Notes: generated from the letters alone by a model not told the origin. Counted from the stretch's first letter, positions 1 through 8,644 are shown. The stretch is DNA of 64,000 nucleotides from CAIYZT01 sp947461435 (GCA_965284435.1 OZ260083.1:496001-560000), one strand, 5' to 3'. A program made the numbers and translations.

Positions 1-399
1 GTCGGCCCTGGCCGTTGCCATCAGGTCCATTGCGCCAAAACGGCGGGCGTCGTTGAAGGTGATCCGTGCGCCATCTTCCATGGTCATCACCACATGGTCA
101 TGCTTTTGCGGCGCGGGATGGTCGTGCACAAAGGTGCCGATCATCTGGCCAGAAATCAGCATGCGCCCCGACATGCCAAGATGAATCAACAATGTCTCAT
201 CACTCGACAGATCGACCAGAATGTATTTCGACCGCCGCCGCAGCCCCAGAACCCGCACATTCGACAGCCGTTCGGCCATTCGCGGCGGGAAGGGCCAGCG
301 CAACCCGGAAAAATTGACAGCGGTCACGGCGATGACCTTGCCCTCCATCACGGGCAAAAGACCCCGGCGTACCGTCTCAACTTCGGGCAGTTCTGGCAT
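1..399 (-). CDS. mutM: formamidopyrimidine-DNA glycosylase (5' part, runs off the window)
   Basis: Base-excision repair glycosylase/AP lyase that removes oxidised purines such as 8-oxoguanine. Read on the minus strand from the ATG whose complement ends at 399, the protein starts MPELPEVETVRRGL, the family signature. The catalytic Pro follows the initiator Met and is followed by Glu. Further on it contains the conserved HLGMSGR and the FNDARRFG region. 133 codons are present, about half of the usual ~275 residues; the C-terminal helix-two-turn-helix and zinc finger lie outside the window. It is divergent from ubiE with 75 bp between, a common arrangement in Rhodobacterales. Confidence 0.95.
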   Translation of the reverse strand, partial: MPELPEVETVRRGLLPVMEGKVIAVTAVNFSGLRWPFPPRMAERLSNVRVLGLRRRSKYILVDLSSDETLLIHLGMSGRMLISGQMIGTFVHDHPAPQKHDHVVMTMEDGARITFNDARRFGAMDLMATARAD

Positions 400-474
400 G
401 TGACCTTTCCACAGGTTGAGGCCGCAGGGCCTTATGCCTATAAGGTGACGTCACAGCAAGAACGGCAAGCCAAA

Positions 475-1221
475 ATGACCGACCAGAACACAACGCATTT
501 CGGCTTTCAAACCGTGCCAGAAGCGGACAAGGCCGGCATGGTGCACGGGGTCTTTACCCGCGTTGCCAGCAAATACGACATCATGAACGATCTGATGTCG
601 ATGGGCATCCACCGGGTCTGGAAAGACGCGATGATGGATTGGCTTGCGCCGCGCCCCGGCCAAAAGCTGCTGGATGTGGCTGGCGGCACCGGCGATGTCG
701 CTTTTCGGTTTCTGAAACGGGCAAAGACGGCCGAGGCCGTGGTCTGCGACATGACCCAATCGATGTTGATCGAGGGCCGCAAACGCGCCGACGCCGAACG
801 CCTTTCAGCCTCGCTTGACTGGGTGGTGGGCGATGCGATGGCCCTGCCCTTCGCCGATAATTCCTTTGACGTCTATACAATCAGCTTTGGCATTCGCAAC
901 GTCACGCGCATCGCCGATGCCCTGACCGAAGCCTACCGCGTTCTGCGCCCCGGCGGGCGATTGATGGTTCTGGAATTCAGTCAGATCCCGAACGACATGA
1001 TGCAGAAAGCCTATGACCTGTATTCGTTCAACGTGATCCCGGCGATGGGGCAACTCGTGGCGGGGGACAGGGACAGCTATCAGTATCTTGTGGAATCAAT
1101 CCGCAAGTTTCCCGATCAAGACAGCTTTGCCGCGATGATCCGCCGGGCCGGCTTTGGACAGGTGAAATATCGGAACCTGACGATGGGCATTGCCGCGCTT
1201 CATTCCGGCTGGAAGGTCTGA
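475..1221 (+). CDS. ubiE: demethylmenaquinone/2-polyprenyl-benzoquinol C-methyltransferase UbiE
   Basis: SAM-dependent C-methylation step of ubiquinone synthesis. The chosen ATG gives 248 residues starting MTDQNTTHFGFQTVPEADK, the normal UbiE beginning; the open frame extends upstream to 94 but that part runs through the mutM promoter and coding region. The SAM-binding glycine loop LLDVAGGTGD lies at residues 65-74, and the UbiE motif around YTISFGIRNV and the closing LHSGWKV are present. The stop overlaps the ubiB start by one base (TGATG), so the two genes are translationally coupled. Confidence 0.95.
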   Translation: MTDQNTTHFGFQTVPEADKAGMVHGVFTRVASKYDIMNDLMSMGIHRVWKDAMMDWLAPRPGQKLLDVAGGTGDVAFRFLKRAKTAEAVVCDMTQSMLIEGRKRADAERLSASLDWVVGDAMALPFADNSFDVYTISFGIRNVTRIADALTEAYRVLRPGGRLMVLEFSQIPNDMMQKAYDLYSFNVIPAMGQLVAGDRDSYQYLVESIRKFPDQDSFAAMIRRAGFGQVKYRNLTMGIAALHSGWKV

Positions 1222-2750
1222 TGCGCGGACCGCACAACATCTGGCGGCTTATCCGCACCGGGGCGACTTTTGTGCGCACGGGGGCGATGACAGTGGTGCT
1301 GGAGGCGATGGATGCGCCGCCGCGGATGCGTCTTGCGCTGTGGGCCGTCAGTTGGCCTTTCACCTTTTTGGGGCTGCGTGGCGATCCGGCATTGCCGCCC
1401 TTGACGCGCGCGCTGACTGCGCTGGGTCCGGCCTATATCAAATTTGGCCAGATCCTTTCGACAAGATCCGACATCGTTGGGGAGGTGCTGGCAGAACAGC
1501 TGAAGTATCTGCAAGACAAACTGCCGCCCTTTCCCATGGCCGAAGCCAAGGCGATGATCGCCGCTGAAATCGGCGCGCCGGTGGAATCGCTGTTCAGTGC
1601 ATTTTCTGAACCTGTTGCGGCGGCCTCAATCGCGCAGGTGCACCGTGCCCGCGTGCTGGAGACCGGCCGCGATGTTGCTGTCAAAGTGCTGCGCCCGGGG
1701 ATCGAAAGGGCGTTTCGCCGCGACATCGACGCCTTCTATCTGGCGGCCGAGGTCATCGCGTATCTGGCCCCTTTTTCCCGCCGCTTGCGCCCGGTCGAAG
1801 TGATCGCGCATTTCGAAGGCGTGGTGATGGGCGAATTGGATCTGCGGCTTGAAAGCTCTGCCGCCAGCGAATTTGCCGACAACACCAAGGGCGATGCGGG
1901 TTTTCAGATTCCAAAACCGGTTTGGGCCCTGTCGGGCCGCAGTGTGATGACGCTGGACTGGGCCGAAGGCCTGTCTTTGGCCGATAACGCCGCCTTGGAT
2001 GCGGCCGGGCATGACCGCCCCGCCTTGGCCAAACGCGTGCTTGGTCTTTTTCTGTCACACGCGCTGCGCGACGGGCTGTTTCACGGCGATATGCATCAGG
2101 GCAACCTGAAAGTGGCCGCAAATGGCGACATCATCGCCTATGATTTCGGAATCATGGGCCGGATCGATGAATATACCCGCCGCGTCTATGCCGAAATTCT
2201 GATGGGCTTTATCAGCCGCGATTATCGCCGGGTGGCCGAGGTGCATTTTGAAGCGGGCTATGTGCCCGCCGACCGGGATATCGACGAATTCAGCCGCGCC
2301 TTGCGCGCTGTCGGAGAGCCGATTTTCGGGATGGATGCCACGCGCATGTCCATGGCCCGCCTTTTGGCGTTCCTGTTTGAAGTGACTGAAAAGTTTGGCA
2401 TGGAAACGCGGACCGAACTTATCTTGCTGCAGCGCACCATGGTGGTGGTGGAAGGCGTCGCGCGGGAACTGGACCCGCAGATCAACATCTGGTCTACCGC
2501 ACGGCCTGTCGTGGAATCTTATATCGCCCACAGCATCGGCCCCTTGGCGACGCTGCGGGACCTGGCCCGTGCCGCCCGGGTTTTGACGCGCTTTGGCCCC
2601 CGCCTGCCCCAACTGGTCGAGGCCGCGCTGATCCGTCAGGCCGCCCCCCCGCCCGAAACAAAGCTGCGCACACGCCCGCGCCGCCGCTGGCTTGTCTTTG
2701 CCCTTGTGGGCGCTGCGGCACTGGGCTTTGCCTTGGGGCAAGTATTGTAG
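1221..2750 (+). CDS. ubiB: UbiB-family atypical kinase/ATPase for ubiquinone biosynthesis
   Basis: Membrane-bound ADCK/UbiB protein needed for aerobic ubiquinone synthesis. It has 509 residues, close to the usual length. The family KxGQ motif is visible (KFGQ, residues 74-77), followed by the alanine-rich loop (AAASIAQVHRA) with the invariant lysine in VAVKVLRPG, then the catalytic HGDMHQGNL and the DFG-like YDFGIMGRID. A hydrophobic C-terminal helix (about 489-507) would anchor it. It is co-transcribed with ubiE and converges on flgD, whose stop lies 2 bp away. Confidence 0.95.
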   Translation: MRGPHNIWRLIRTGATFVRTGAMTVVLEAMDAPPRMRLALWAVSWPFTFLGLRGDPALPPLTRALTALGPAYIKFGQILSTRSDIVGEVLAEQLKYLQDKLPPFPMAEAKAMIAAEIGAPVESLFSAFSEPVAAASIAQVHRARVLETGRDVAVKVLRPGIERAFRRDIDAFYLAAEVIAYLAPFSRRLRPVEVIAHFEGVVMGELDLRLESSAASEFADNTKGDAGFQIPKPVWALSGRSVMTLDWAEGLSLADNAALDAAGHDRPALAKRVLGLFLSHALRDGLFHGDMHQGNLKVAANGDIIAYDFGIMGRIDEYTRRVYAEILMGFISRDYRRVAEVHFEAGYVPADRDIDEFSRALRAVGEPIFGMDATRMSMARLLAFLFEVTEKFGMETRTELILLQRTMVVVEGVARELDPQINIWSTARPVVESYIAHSIGPLATLRDLARAARVLTRFGPRLPQLVEAALIRQAAPPPETKLRTRPRRRWLVFALVGAAALGFALGQVL

Positions 2751-2752
2751 AC

Positions 2753-3427
2753 TTATTGCGCCGTCGTTGCCGTGGGTGCGCGCAGGGCCGTGACATACAG
2801 CGATGGCACCTCGACTCCGCCTTCAAACAGCAAGGTTGCGCCGCTTGGGCTTGCCCGTACCTCTTGCACGATGCCGTAATGTTCAATTTCGGTTTCGCCC
2901 AAAAGCGTCTCTTCACTATAGCTTTCAAGACTGAGGGTGTAGATTCCGTCGGGCAAAGGCACCCCTTCGGAATCCACCGGTGTCCAGTCGTAATCGGCGG
3001 TTGAGACGGGAATTTCCTGCCGCGCCACTTCTGCGCCATCGGCATTTGTAACCACCAGAACGGCCTTGTCCGCCGCTGAGGCGGGGTTGGGCGACAGCGT
3101 GATCGGCTCTGCCCCCTCAATGGAAACAGGGGCCGCAAACCGCGCCTCGTTTCCGATCCAGCCCACCATGTCGGCCATGCTGGACATGTTCAATGAGGTG
3201 GTCATATCGCCCAACAATTCATTGGTCTTGACCTGCTGTTCGACGCTGGAGAAGGTGGCCAATTGTACCGCGAATTCATTGGCGTCCATCGGATCCAAGG
3301 GATCTTGATTCTGGATCTGGGTGGTCATCATGACCAAGAACGTCTCGTAGTCAGAGGTGACAGTCTGACCGGAAGAGCTTTGCTTGACTGTTCCGGGTGG
3401 GGCGCCCGTTGGCGTGTAAACTTCCAT
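2753..3427 (-). CDS. flgD: flagellar hook cap (hook assembly) protein FlgD
   Basis: Scaffold cap that guides FlgE polymerisation into the hook. It has 224 residues. The N-terminal region carries the FlgD signature (YETFLVMMTTQIQNQDPLDPM followed by NEFAVQLATFSSVEQQ) and the C-terminal half has Ig-like/FnIII-type beta character ending PDGIYTLSLESY. It lies 12 bp downstream of fliK on the same strand, so fliK-flgD form one hook-assembly operon. It converges with ubiB with almost no spacer and no visible terminator. Confidence 0.93.
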   Translation of the reverse strand: MEVYTPTGAPPGTVKQSSSGQTVTSDYETFLVMMTTQIQNQDPLDPMDANEFAVQLATFSSVEQQVKTNELLGDMTTSLNMSSMADMVGWIGNEARFAAPVSIEGAEPITLSPNPASAADKAVLVVTNADGAEVARQEIPVSTADYDWTPVDSEGVPLPDGIYTLSLESYSEETLLGETEIEHYGIVQEVRASPSGATLLFEGGVEVPSLYVTALRAPTATTAQ

Positions 3428-3439
3428 GATTTGACCCTT

Positions 3440-5629
3440 TCAAAGTCGAAGATCGAGCCCGCCCGCACGGCTGCGCGGCACTGGGGTTTGTTGAAATACC
3501 GGAAGGATGGGTTGGGGCGCCGCCCCGTCAGATGCGGTGTCTTCAACCATCATGGCGGACGGGCGGGCCTGACCTTGGCCTTGCCCCCATGCGCCAAAGG
3601 ACAGTTCAGACCCTGAAAATCCGGCCGTTCGCAAATCGCCCAAAAGCTGATCCACGTTGCGCCGCAAAAGATCCATTGTTTCGGGTCGTTCTGCCATGAT
3701 CGTGACTTGAACGGCATCGCCCCGATGGGTGAATTCAAACCGCAGGCGGCCCAATTCGGCCGGTTGCAGCAAAAGTTCGGCCCTGTCTTCGGCGTGGCTG
3801 ACCACAACATGAACCACCTGTTGGCTGATCGCCTCGGGCGTGATGCGAAGGGGCTGGATACCTTCTTTTGCCGCGATGGAACCTGGCCCCTGCACGGGAT
3901 CGCTGAACGTCGCGGCCACCCCAAGGCCCGCCGATTCGCCAGCGGCCACACCTTGGGCTGGTTGGATCTGATCATCACCAGCGGGCGACATCTTTTGACC
4001 GTCATCCGCCGCAGGGGTTGGATCTGGACGCTGATAGGTGGTCGCAAGCCCCGACGTTTTGTCGATTGAATCGTCTTTGGCGCGATCACCATCGTCATCC
4101 GCGCCCTTGGGCGGGGCAGGTTCAGAGGCAAAGGCAGGCCCGTCGACCCCTGTCTTTTCCGCGGCCTTGTTCATGGTTGCCTTCATCGCGGGCGCGGGCG
4201 GTGAAGGGGGAACAACAGCGGTTAGCGGCAAAGTTTCCGCGATGCGCATGTCATAAGCGGCTTGTTGCGACGTTGGGTAACTGGCGGGCGCAGCAGGCAA
4301 GACGGGCATCAAATTGAGGTCATCCAGCGCGATGTCTGTAGGGACGACTGTGGGCGAGGGCAGGTACCGCCCCGAAAGATTCGCCTGCGGCTGAACGGAC
4401 AAATCCGTTACCGCTTTTTCAGCGATGGGCACATCACGGATCACGGCGGTCGCTATCCCAGACAGGTCTGCGATAGCGTGGGCGACTCTTGGGATTGGCG
4501 TGGCCGTGGCGTCAGCCTGAGGCGGCAAAATAAGAACTGGGGCCACCCCCTGAGAGAGCGCTGCGGCCAGTATTGTTGCAGGCGCGGGTGGTGGAGCAAG
4601 CGTGGGTGGTCCGTTGGATTCGGGTTCCATGACCAGTACTGCGGCCGCTGACGATACGCGGCGCAAAATGCCATCACCTTCGGATACCTGACGTTGTTCC
4701 ATCGTTGCGGTCACGACTTTTGGCAAGGGCTGAACCGCGCCTGCTTTGCCACGCAGATCAGACAGGCCGGGTGCAGGCGTGGCGGGCTTTGGCTGATTTG
4801 CAGCAACCTGATCCGCCGGATTCGGGATTTGGAGCAAGGCTGGCCAATGTTCGGCGGACTGCGCCGCAGCGGCCCTTGAAGACGGCGCCTCAGGGGCCTG
4901 CGTGCTTGGTTCGGCGGCGCGGTTGCCTTGGGTGGCCCGTTCGGCCGTCTTGACCGATTGGGGCGTATCGGACGCCGCAAGGTCGACTTTCGTGTTTGGC
5001 CGACCCATCGACGCCGGGCTCTTTTCTTGGGAAATCCTCGGAACTTTTGCGGAAATCAGGGCCGCCGCCCGTGCCACGATCTGCGGCGCGGGAACCTGAA
5101 CCGACGCTGTATTCGTCTGCCCGGTCACAAAAGGCAGGTTGGTCGCCTCGGCCATTGCCGCGGGAACGATCCCAGCTGCGGCACCCGGCGAACGGTCGAT
5201 GGAGGGTGCGCCCTCTTCGGTCTTTTCGGAAAGTTCAGCCGCTTGCACAAAGGGCGGACCAGACACCGCAAGGTTTGGCTTTTGTTGGATCAAACCGGCC
5301 GGCTCAGCAAACGGGGGCGCGGCATCCACTTCAGGGAGGGCAGCGTTCTTTTGAAGGGCGGGCCGACCACCAAGATCCATCGCTTCGGATGAGGCTGGCA
5401 ATGGCACCGGGACAGTAAGGAACGCCGTCAAAACCTCTGGCTGAAGCGGAGCAAGCAGGGCATCCAATTGAACCATCTGAACATCTGCATTCGGTACGTC
5501 GTCGGTTGGCACCGGCAGATCCTCCTCCAGAACGGCGGAAAAATCACCCGGCAGCGGGTCTTGCCCTTCTGTCACGGTTGGTTTGGCCCCCATGGGGCGT
5601 ATTGGTAAGATCTGCGATAGGTCCATCAT
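3440..5629 (-). CDS. fliK: flagellar hook-length control protein FliK
   Basis: Molecular ruler and export-specificity switch: it is secreted during hook growth and its C-terminal domain acts on FlhB. The 729-residue protein has a long low-complexity Ala/Pro-rich ruler region. A conserved Flg_hook domain lies near the C-terminus (approximately residues 580-680), with RAELLLQPAELGRLRFEF and VTIMAERPETMDLLRRN. The start is ATGATG; either Met is possible. The long unstructured middle diverges quickly in this family, so the call rests on the C-terminal domain and on the neighbouring flgD. Confidence 0.9.
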   Translation of the reverse strand: MMDLSQILPIRPMGAKPTVTEGQDPLPGDFSAVLEEDLPVPTDDVPNADVQMVQLDALLAPLQPEVLTAFLTVPVPLPASSEAMDLGGRPALQKNAALPEVDAAPPFAEPAGLIQQKPNLAVSGPPFVQAAELSEKTEEGAPSIDRSPGAAAGIVPAAMAEATNLPFVTGQTNTASVQVPAPQIVARAAALISAKVPRISQEKSPASMGRPNTKVDLAASDTPQSVKTAERATQGNRAAEPSTQAPEAPSSRAAAAQSAEHWPALLQIPNPADQVAANQPKPATPAPGLSDLRGKAGAVQPLPKVVTATMEQRQVSEGDGILRRVSSAAAVLVMEPESNGPPTLAPPPAPATILAAALSQGVAPVLILPPQADATATPIPRVAHAIADLSGIATAVIRDVPIAEKAVTDLSVQPQANLSGRYLPSPTVVPTDIALDDLNLMPVLPAAPASYPTSQQAAYDMRIAETLPLTAVVPPSPPAPAMKATMNKAAEKTGVDGPAFASEPAPPKGADDDGDRAKDDSIDKTSGLATTYQRPDPTPAADDGQKMSPAGDDQIQPAQGVAAGESAGLGVAATFSDPVQGPGSIAAKEGIQPLRITPEAISQQVVHVVVSHAEDRAELLLQPAELGRLRFEFTHRGDAVQVTIMAERPETMDLLRRNVDQLLGDLRTAGFSGSELSFGAWGQGQGQARPSAMMVEDTASDGAAPQPILPVFQQTPVPRSRAGGLDLRL

Positions 5630-5674
5630 AATCCCGACTTCTGCCGTTCCATGTCGGACCTACGCCGTCAGTGG

Positions 5675-5689
5675 TTACCACCTGTTTAC
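5675..5689. promoter_or_regulatory. CtrA-like element TTAC-N7-TTAC between fliK and flgJ
   Basis: The divergent fliK/flgJ spacer contains TTAC-CACCTGT-TTAC, two half-sites separated by exactly seven bases as in the CtrA consensus TTAA-N7-TTAA, each with one mismatch. It is one of four similarly spaced elements in flagellar intergenic regions here. Binding is inferred, not shown. Confidence 0.4.
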
Positions 5690-5738
5690 CGGGGCATGGC
5701 ATAAATGAGAAAATCCTATGTTTTTTCGGAGCACGCAG

Positions 5739-6026
5739 ATGCCGCCCGTCACCCCGCTTCCATTGACCGGTCCCAAGATGGGCCTTGGCCCCGATCGCAC
5801 GGCCGTTCTGAAACAGAAATCGCAAGAGCTTGAGGCGGCATTTTTGGCGGAAATGCTGTCTTTTGCTGGGCTTGGGGAAACCGAGAGCAGCTTCTCTGGC
5901 GGTATCGGGGAAGAGCAGTTTTCATCCTTTCTGCGGCAGGAACAGGCCAAGTTGATGGTTCAGCATGGGGGAATCGGGTTGGCGGAACAGATTTTCCAAT
6001 CCTTGGTTAGGTCGCAAAATGGCTGA
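5739..6026 (+). CDS. flgJ: rod-binding protein FlgJ, N-terminal domain only
   Basis: Periplasmic rod-assembly scaffold. The 95-residue product (start MPPVTPLPLTG, preceded by GGAG at good spacing; an upstream ATG at 5718 would add seven residues) matches the FlgJ rod-binding domain: KSQELEAAFLAEML followed by GGIGEEQFSSFLRQEQAKLMVQHGG. It lacks the C-terminal muramidase domain of enterobacterial FlgJ. A separate lytic transglycosylase gene at 19623-20309 could supply that activity. The end overlaps the next gene by 8 bp. Confidence 0.88.
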   Translation: MPPVTPLPLTGPKMGLGPDRTAVLKQKSQELEAAFLAEMLSFAGLGETESSFSGGIGEEQFSSFLRQEQAKLMVQHGGIGLAEQIFQSLVRSQNG

Positions 6027-6351
6027 TTCGGGCGCAGATCTTTTGGGCTGCCTGAAGGCGATCAATTCGGCCTTGTTGGCGGGCGATTTCGCCGGAATCT
6101 CGGCCCTGACAGACCAGATGGAAAGCCGACTGGCCGCCGGGATTGGCGGTCTTGACGCGGAAAGTCTGAAACGCCTGCGCGGCCAAGCGTCGGCCAATGC
6201 CGTTTTGCTGCAATCCAGCCAACGCGGGCTGCGCGCCGCCCAGCGCCGTGTTGCCGAAATTCGCGGCGTCGCCTCGGGACTGTCCACCTATACGGCGGCG
6301 GGGCGGCGCAATCATTCGGCGCTGCGGTCCGGGCAAGACCATCGGTCGTGA
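6019..6351 (+). CDS. FlgN-like flagellar chaperone candidate
   Basis: 110-residue, mostly helical protein (MADSGADLLGCLKAINSALLAGDF) that overlaps the end of flgJ by 8 bp. Length, helical heptad-like composition and position between flgJ and the flagellin fit a FlgN-type export chaperone for the hook-filament junction proteins FlgK/FlgL. Similarity in this family is weak, so the assignment leans on context. The reading frame is open further upstream to 5965, but that part is inside flgJ. Confidence 0.6.
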   Translation: MADSGADLLGCLKAINSALLAGDFAGISALTDQMESRLAAGIGGLDAESLKRLRGQASANAVLLQSSQRGLRAAQRRVAEIRGVASGLSTYTAAGRRNHSALRSGQDHRS

Positions 6352-6415
6352 CGGCCCAATGTCGGCAGGTTCGTTTAAAATTCAACGAATCTTGTCCCGA
6401 CATTCGATCCGGAAA

Positions 6416-6430
6416 TTAGCACTCCGTTAG
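6416..6430. promoter_or_regulatory. CtrA-like element TTAG-N7-TTAG upstream of fliC
   Basis: TTAG-CACTCCG-TTAG, two half-sites with seven-base spacing, about 150 bp upstream of the flagellin start codon. It resembles CtrA consensus TTAA-N7-TTAA with one mismatch per half. Functional role is inferred from the pattern shared with three other flagellar intergenic regions. Confidence 0.35.
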
Positions 6431-6544
6431 ATTTTCAAGGGCTTGATAAGGGAGCATCCCAGGTGGGGTGGCGCGATTTGGGCGGGGGCCTAGACGCAAG
6501 GACAGAACGCCGCCTTTGCCATCGGGTAAGATGGTGCAACAGCC

Positions 6545-6562
6545 GGGTCGAACGCCCGACCC
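6545..6562 (+). promoter_or_regulatory. stem-loop in the flagellin leader just before the RBS
   Basis: GGGTCG (6545-6550) and CGACCC (6557-6562) form a 6-bp GC-rich stem with a six-base loop, AACGCC. It ends four bases before the AAAGGA ribosome binding site of fliC. In Caulobacter, FlbT acts on the 5' leader of flagellin mRNA; flbT lies three genes downstream here, so this hairpin is a reasonable candidate target. Confidence 0.45.
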
Positions 6563-6579
6563 TCCGAAAGGAACACGAA

Positions 6580-7800
6580 ATGACGTCCATTCTGACGAAC
6601 ACCAGCGCGATGGTTGCGCTGCAAACCATGAAGTCGATCAACAAGAACATGGCGATGACCCAATCGGAAATCGCCACCGGCAAGACCGTGAACTCTGCCA
6701 AGGACAATGCTGCCGTTTGGGCCATTTCGAAAGTGATGGAATCGGACGTGAAGGCGTTCAAGGGAATTTCGGACAGCCTTGCCTTGGGCAATTCGACCAT
6801 TTCGGTGGCCCGTCAGGCCGCGGAAACGGTGACCGATCTGTTGACCGAAATGAAGGGCAAGATCGTTGCCGCGCAGGAAGACAACGTGGATCGCGACAAG
6901 ATCCAGACAGATGTCGTGGCCCTGCGCGACCAGATCAACTCGGTGATTTCTGCCGCGCAGTTCAACGGCCTCAACCTTGTGGACGGATCGCAAAGCACGG
7001 TCGATGTTCTGGCCTCGCTGGATCGCAGCGATACCACTGTGGTTGCCTCCTCGATCAGCGTCACGGCGCAGAACCTGTCAACGGGCGATTACACCGCCAA
7101 TGACGTGTTTGACGTTGGCGGCGGGGCCGCGGTCGTCTCGGGTGATGCCGATACCTTCGTCTTGTCGCTCGACAATGGCGGCGGTACCGATGAAATCACC
7201 ATTCAGGACGGCGCCACAGCTTGGGCTGCGGGTGACAATGTCACGATGCGGATCGGTGACAAATCGGCCTCTTATACCATCACGGAATCTGACGTCGCTT
7301 CGGGCAACAACACCGTGGCAGATATCGTGGCTGTAGGTCTTAAGAATGCCATTGACGCCTTGGGCATTACCGACCTGACGGTTGACTATGACAGTGCCAG
7401 CCCGGGTGTCTTGACCTTTACCAACGATGGCACCACGGACATTGCCGTCAGCGGTCAGTTCAAGAACGCAACATCGGGTGGTCTGGGCGCGCTCGCTGCG
7501 ATTGACGTGTCGACGGCCACAGGGGCGGAAACCGCGCTTGGCAGCATTGAAACGCTGTTGCAAACGTCGATCGACGCCTCGGCCTCGTTTGGTTCGGTCC
7601 AATCCCGGATCGAGATTCAGTCGGAATTTGTGGGCAAGCTGACAGACGCGTTGCGCGCCGGAATCGGGTCCATGGTTGATGCCGATCTGGAAGAAACCTC
7701 GGCCCGACTTCAGGCCCTGCAAGTGCAGCAGCAGCTGTCCACCCAAGCCCTGTCGATTGCCAACCAGCAGCCGCAAAGCGTTTTGGCGCTGTTCCGTTAA
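6580..7800 (+). CDS. fliC: flagellin
   Basis: Filament subunit. The start ATG at 6580 follows GAAAGGAACACGAA and gives 406 residues. The conserved D0/D1 helices at the N-terminus (MTSILTNTSAMVALQTMK; TGKTVNSAKDNAAVWAIS) and C-terminus (LQALQVQQQLSTQALSIANQ, ending LFR) are typical. The central part, roughly residues 150-320, is Asp/Gly/Thr-rich and corresponds to the surface-exposed variable domain. The order fliC-flaF-flbT is typical of Alphaproteobacteria. A strong hairpin follows the stop and may separate flagellin mRNA from the downstream regulators. Confidence 0.97.
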   Translation: MTSILTNTSAMVALQTMKSINKNMAMTQSEIATGKTVNSAKDNAAVWAISKVMESDVKAFKGISDSLALGNSTISVARQAAETVTDLLTEMKGKIVAAQEDNVDRDKIQTDVVALRDQINSVISAAQFNGLNLVDGSQSTVDVLASLDRSDTTVVASSISVTAQNLSTGDYTANDVFDVGGGAAVVSGDADTFVLSLDNGGGTDEITIQDGATAWAAGDNVTMRIGDKSASYTITESDVASGNNTVADIVAVGLKNAIDALGITDLTVDYDSASPGVLTFTNDGTTDIAVSGQFKNATSGGLGALAAIDVSTATGAETALGSIETLLQTSIDASASFGSVQSRIEIQSEFVGKLTDALRAGIGSMVDADLEETSARLQALQVQQQLSTQALSIANQQPQSVLALFR

Positions 7801-7806
7801 GTCCTT

Positions 7807-7833
7807 CGGGCCGGGGGCAAAGCCCCTGGCCCG
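7807..7833 (+). terminator. GC-rich hairpin after fliC (terminator or attenuator)
   Basis: CGGGCCGGGGGC and GCCCCTGGCCCG pair into a 12-bp stem with one G-U pair and an AAA loop, followed by CTTTCCC. It starts 7 bp after the fliC stop and 33 bp before flaF. The T-run is weak, so partial termination or 3'-end protection of the fliC message is more likely than a full stop. Confidence 0.65.
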
Positions 7834-7865
7834 CTTTCCCGATCTCACACCCCAAAGGATAAAAC

Positions 7866-8243
7866 GTGTCCGCAGCATTCTCCGCCCAGCGCGCTTACGC
7901 CCGCAAGGAAGCCCCGACGCGCACGCCTCGCAGCCTGGAATATGACCTTCTGGCGCAAGCCACGCAGCGTCTGGCCAAGGCCTGGCCCGACCGCAAATTC
8001 AATTTCTCGGCCCTTGCGACAGCGCTTAATGAAAATCTTACGATCTGGTCAACCTTGGCCGCCGATGTGGCTGATCCTGAAAACGGCTTGCCACCGGCCC
8101 TGCGCGCGCGGTTGTTCTATATCTATCAATTCACCGAAAAGCACAGCCGCGACGTCTTGACGAAGGATGCCAGCGTCGAAGTGCTGACCGATATCAACAC
8201 GGCCGTGATGCGCGGCCTGAGAGGCGAGGCCAACGCAGCATGA
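7866..8243 (+). CDS. flaF: flagellar biosynthesis regulator FlaF
   Basis: 125-residue FlaF-family protein starting with GTG (MSAAFSAQRAYARKEAPTRT). Conserved features are the ARP/RTPRSLEYDLLAQATQRL opening segment, ALNENLTIWSTLAADVADPENGLP, and YIYQFTEKHSRDVL. In Caulobacter FlaF is needed for flagellin synthesis and secretion and opposes FlbT. The gene overlaps flbT by four bases (ATGA), so the antagonistic pair is translationally coupled. Confidence 0.92.
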   Translation: MSAAFSAQRAYARKEAPTRTPRSLEYDLLAQATQRLAKAWPDRKFNFSALATALNENLTIWSTLAADVADPENGLPPALRARLFYIYQFTEKHSRDVLTKDASVEVLTDINTAVMRGLRGEANAA

Positions 8244-8644
8244 GTGGGCTTGTCCTTAAACTTGGCCCGCGTGAACGGGTATTGATCAACGGCGCGGTGA
8301 TTGAAAACGGCGAAAAGCGTTCACGCCTTGCCGTCATGACGCCGAATGCCAATATCCTTCGGCTGCGCGACGCGATCAATCCTGAAGAGGTGACAACGCC
8401 GGTGCGCCGCGTGTGCTATATCGCGCAGCTTGTCTTGTCAGGCGATGCCGATGCCGGCGAAGCGCGGTTACAGTTGCTGCGCGGGATCGAGCAGTTGTCA
8501 CAGGTTCTGACCGACTTTGACAGCCGCCAACAGTTGACAGCGGCGTCGCGCGCGGTTCTGGACGATCAGCATTATCAAGCGCTTAAAGCGCTGCGCACCT
8601 TGTTGCCGCGCGAAGAGCGGTTGATGGCTGCGCACGCATCATGA
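8240..8644 (+). CDS. flbT: flagellin mRNA regulator FlbT
   Basis: 134-residue FlbT family protein (MSGLVLKLGPRERVLINGAV). In Caulobacter it binds the 5' leader of flagellin mRNA and promotes its decay until hook completion. The family pattern LKLGPRERVLINGAVIENG and RRVCYIAQLVLSGD is clear. It overlaps flaF upstream and the DUF1217 gene downstream by four bases each, forming a tight operon behind the flagellin. Confidence 0.93.
   Translation: MSGLVLKLGPRERVLINGAVIENGEKRSRLAVMTPNANILRLRDAINPEEVTTPVRRVCYIAQLVLSGDADAGEARLQLLRGIEQLSQVLTDFDSRQQLTAASRAVLDDQHYQALKALRTLLPREERLMAAHAS

Larger units (their letters stand above)
6352..6579 (+). promoter_or_regulatory. fliC promoter and leader region
   Basis: 228 bp without a gene between the FlgN-like gene and fliC. 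It contains the TTAG-N7-TTAG element (6416-6430), a GC-rich middle, the GGGTCG/CGACCC stem-loop (6545-6562) and the fliC ribosome binding site AAAGGA at 6567-6572. The frame of fliC is open through part of this leader, but the flagellin N-terminus begins at 6580. Confidence 0.6.

Noticed and set aside
94..474. N-terminal extension of ubiE to position 94
   Set aside because: The extension runs antisense to mutM; UbiE proteins begin near the ATG at 475.
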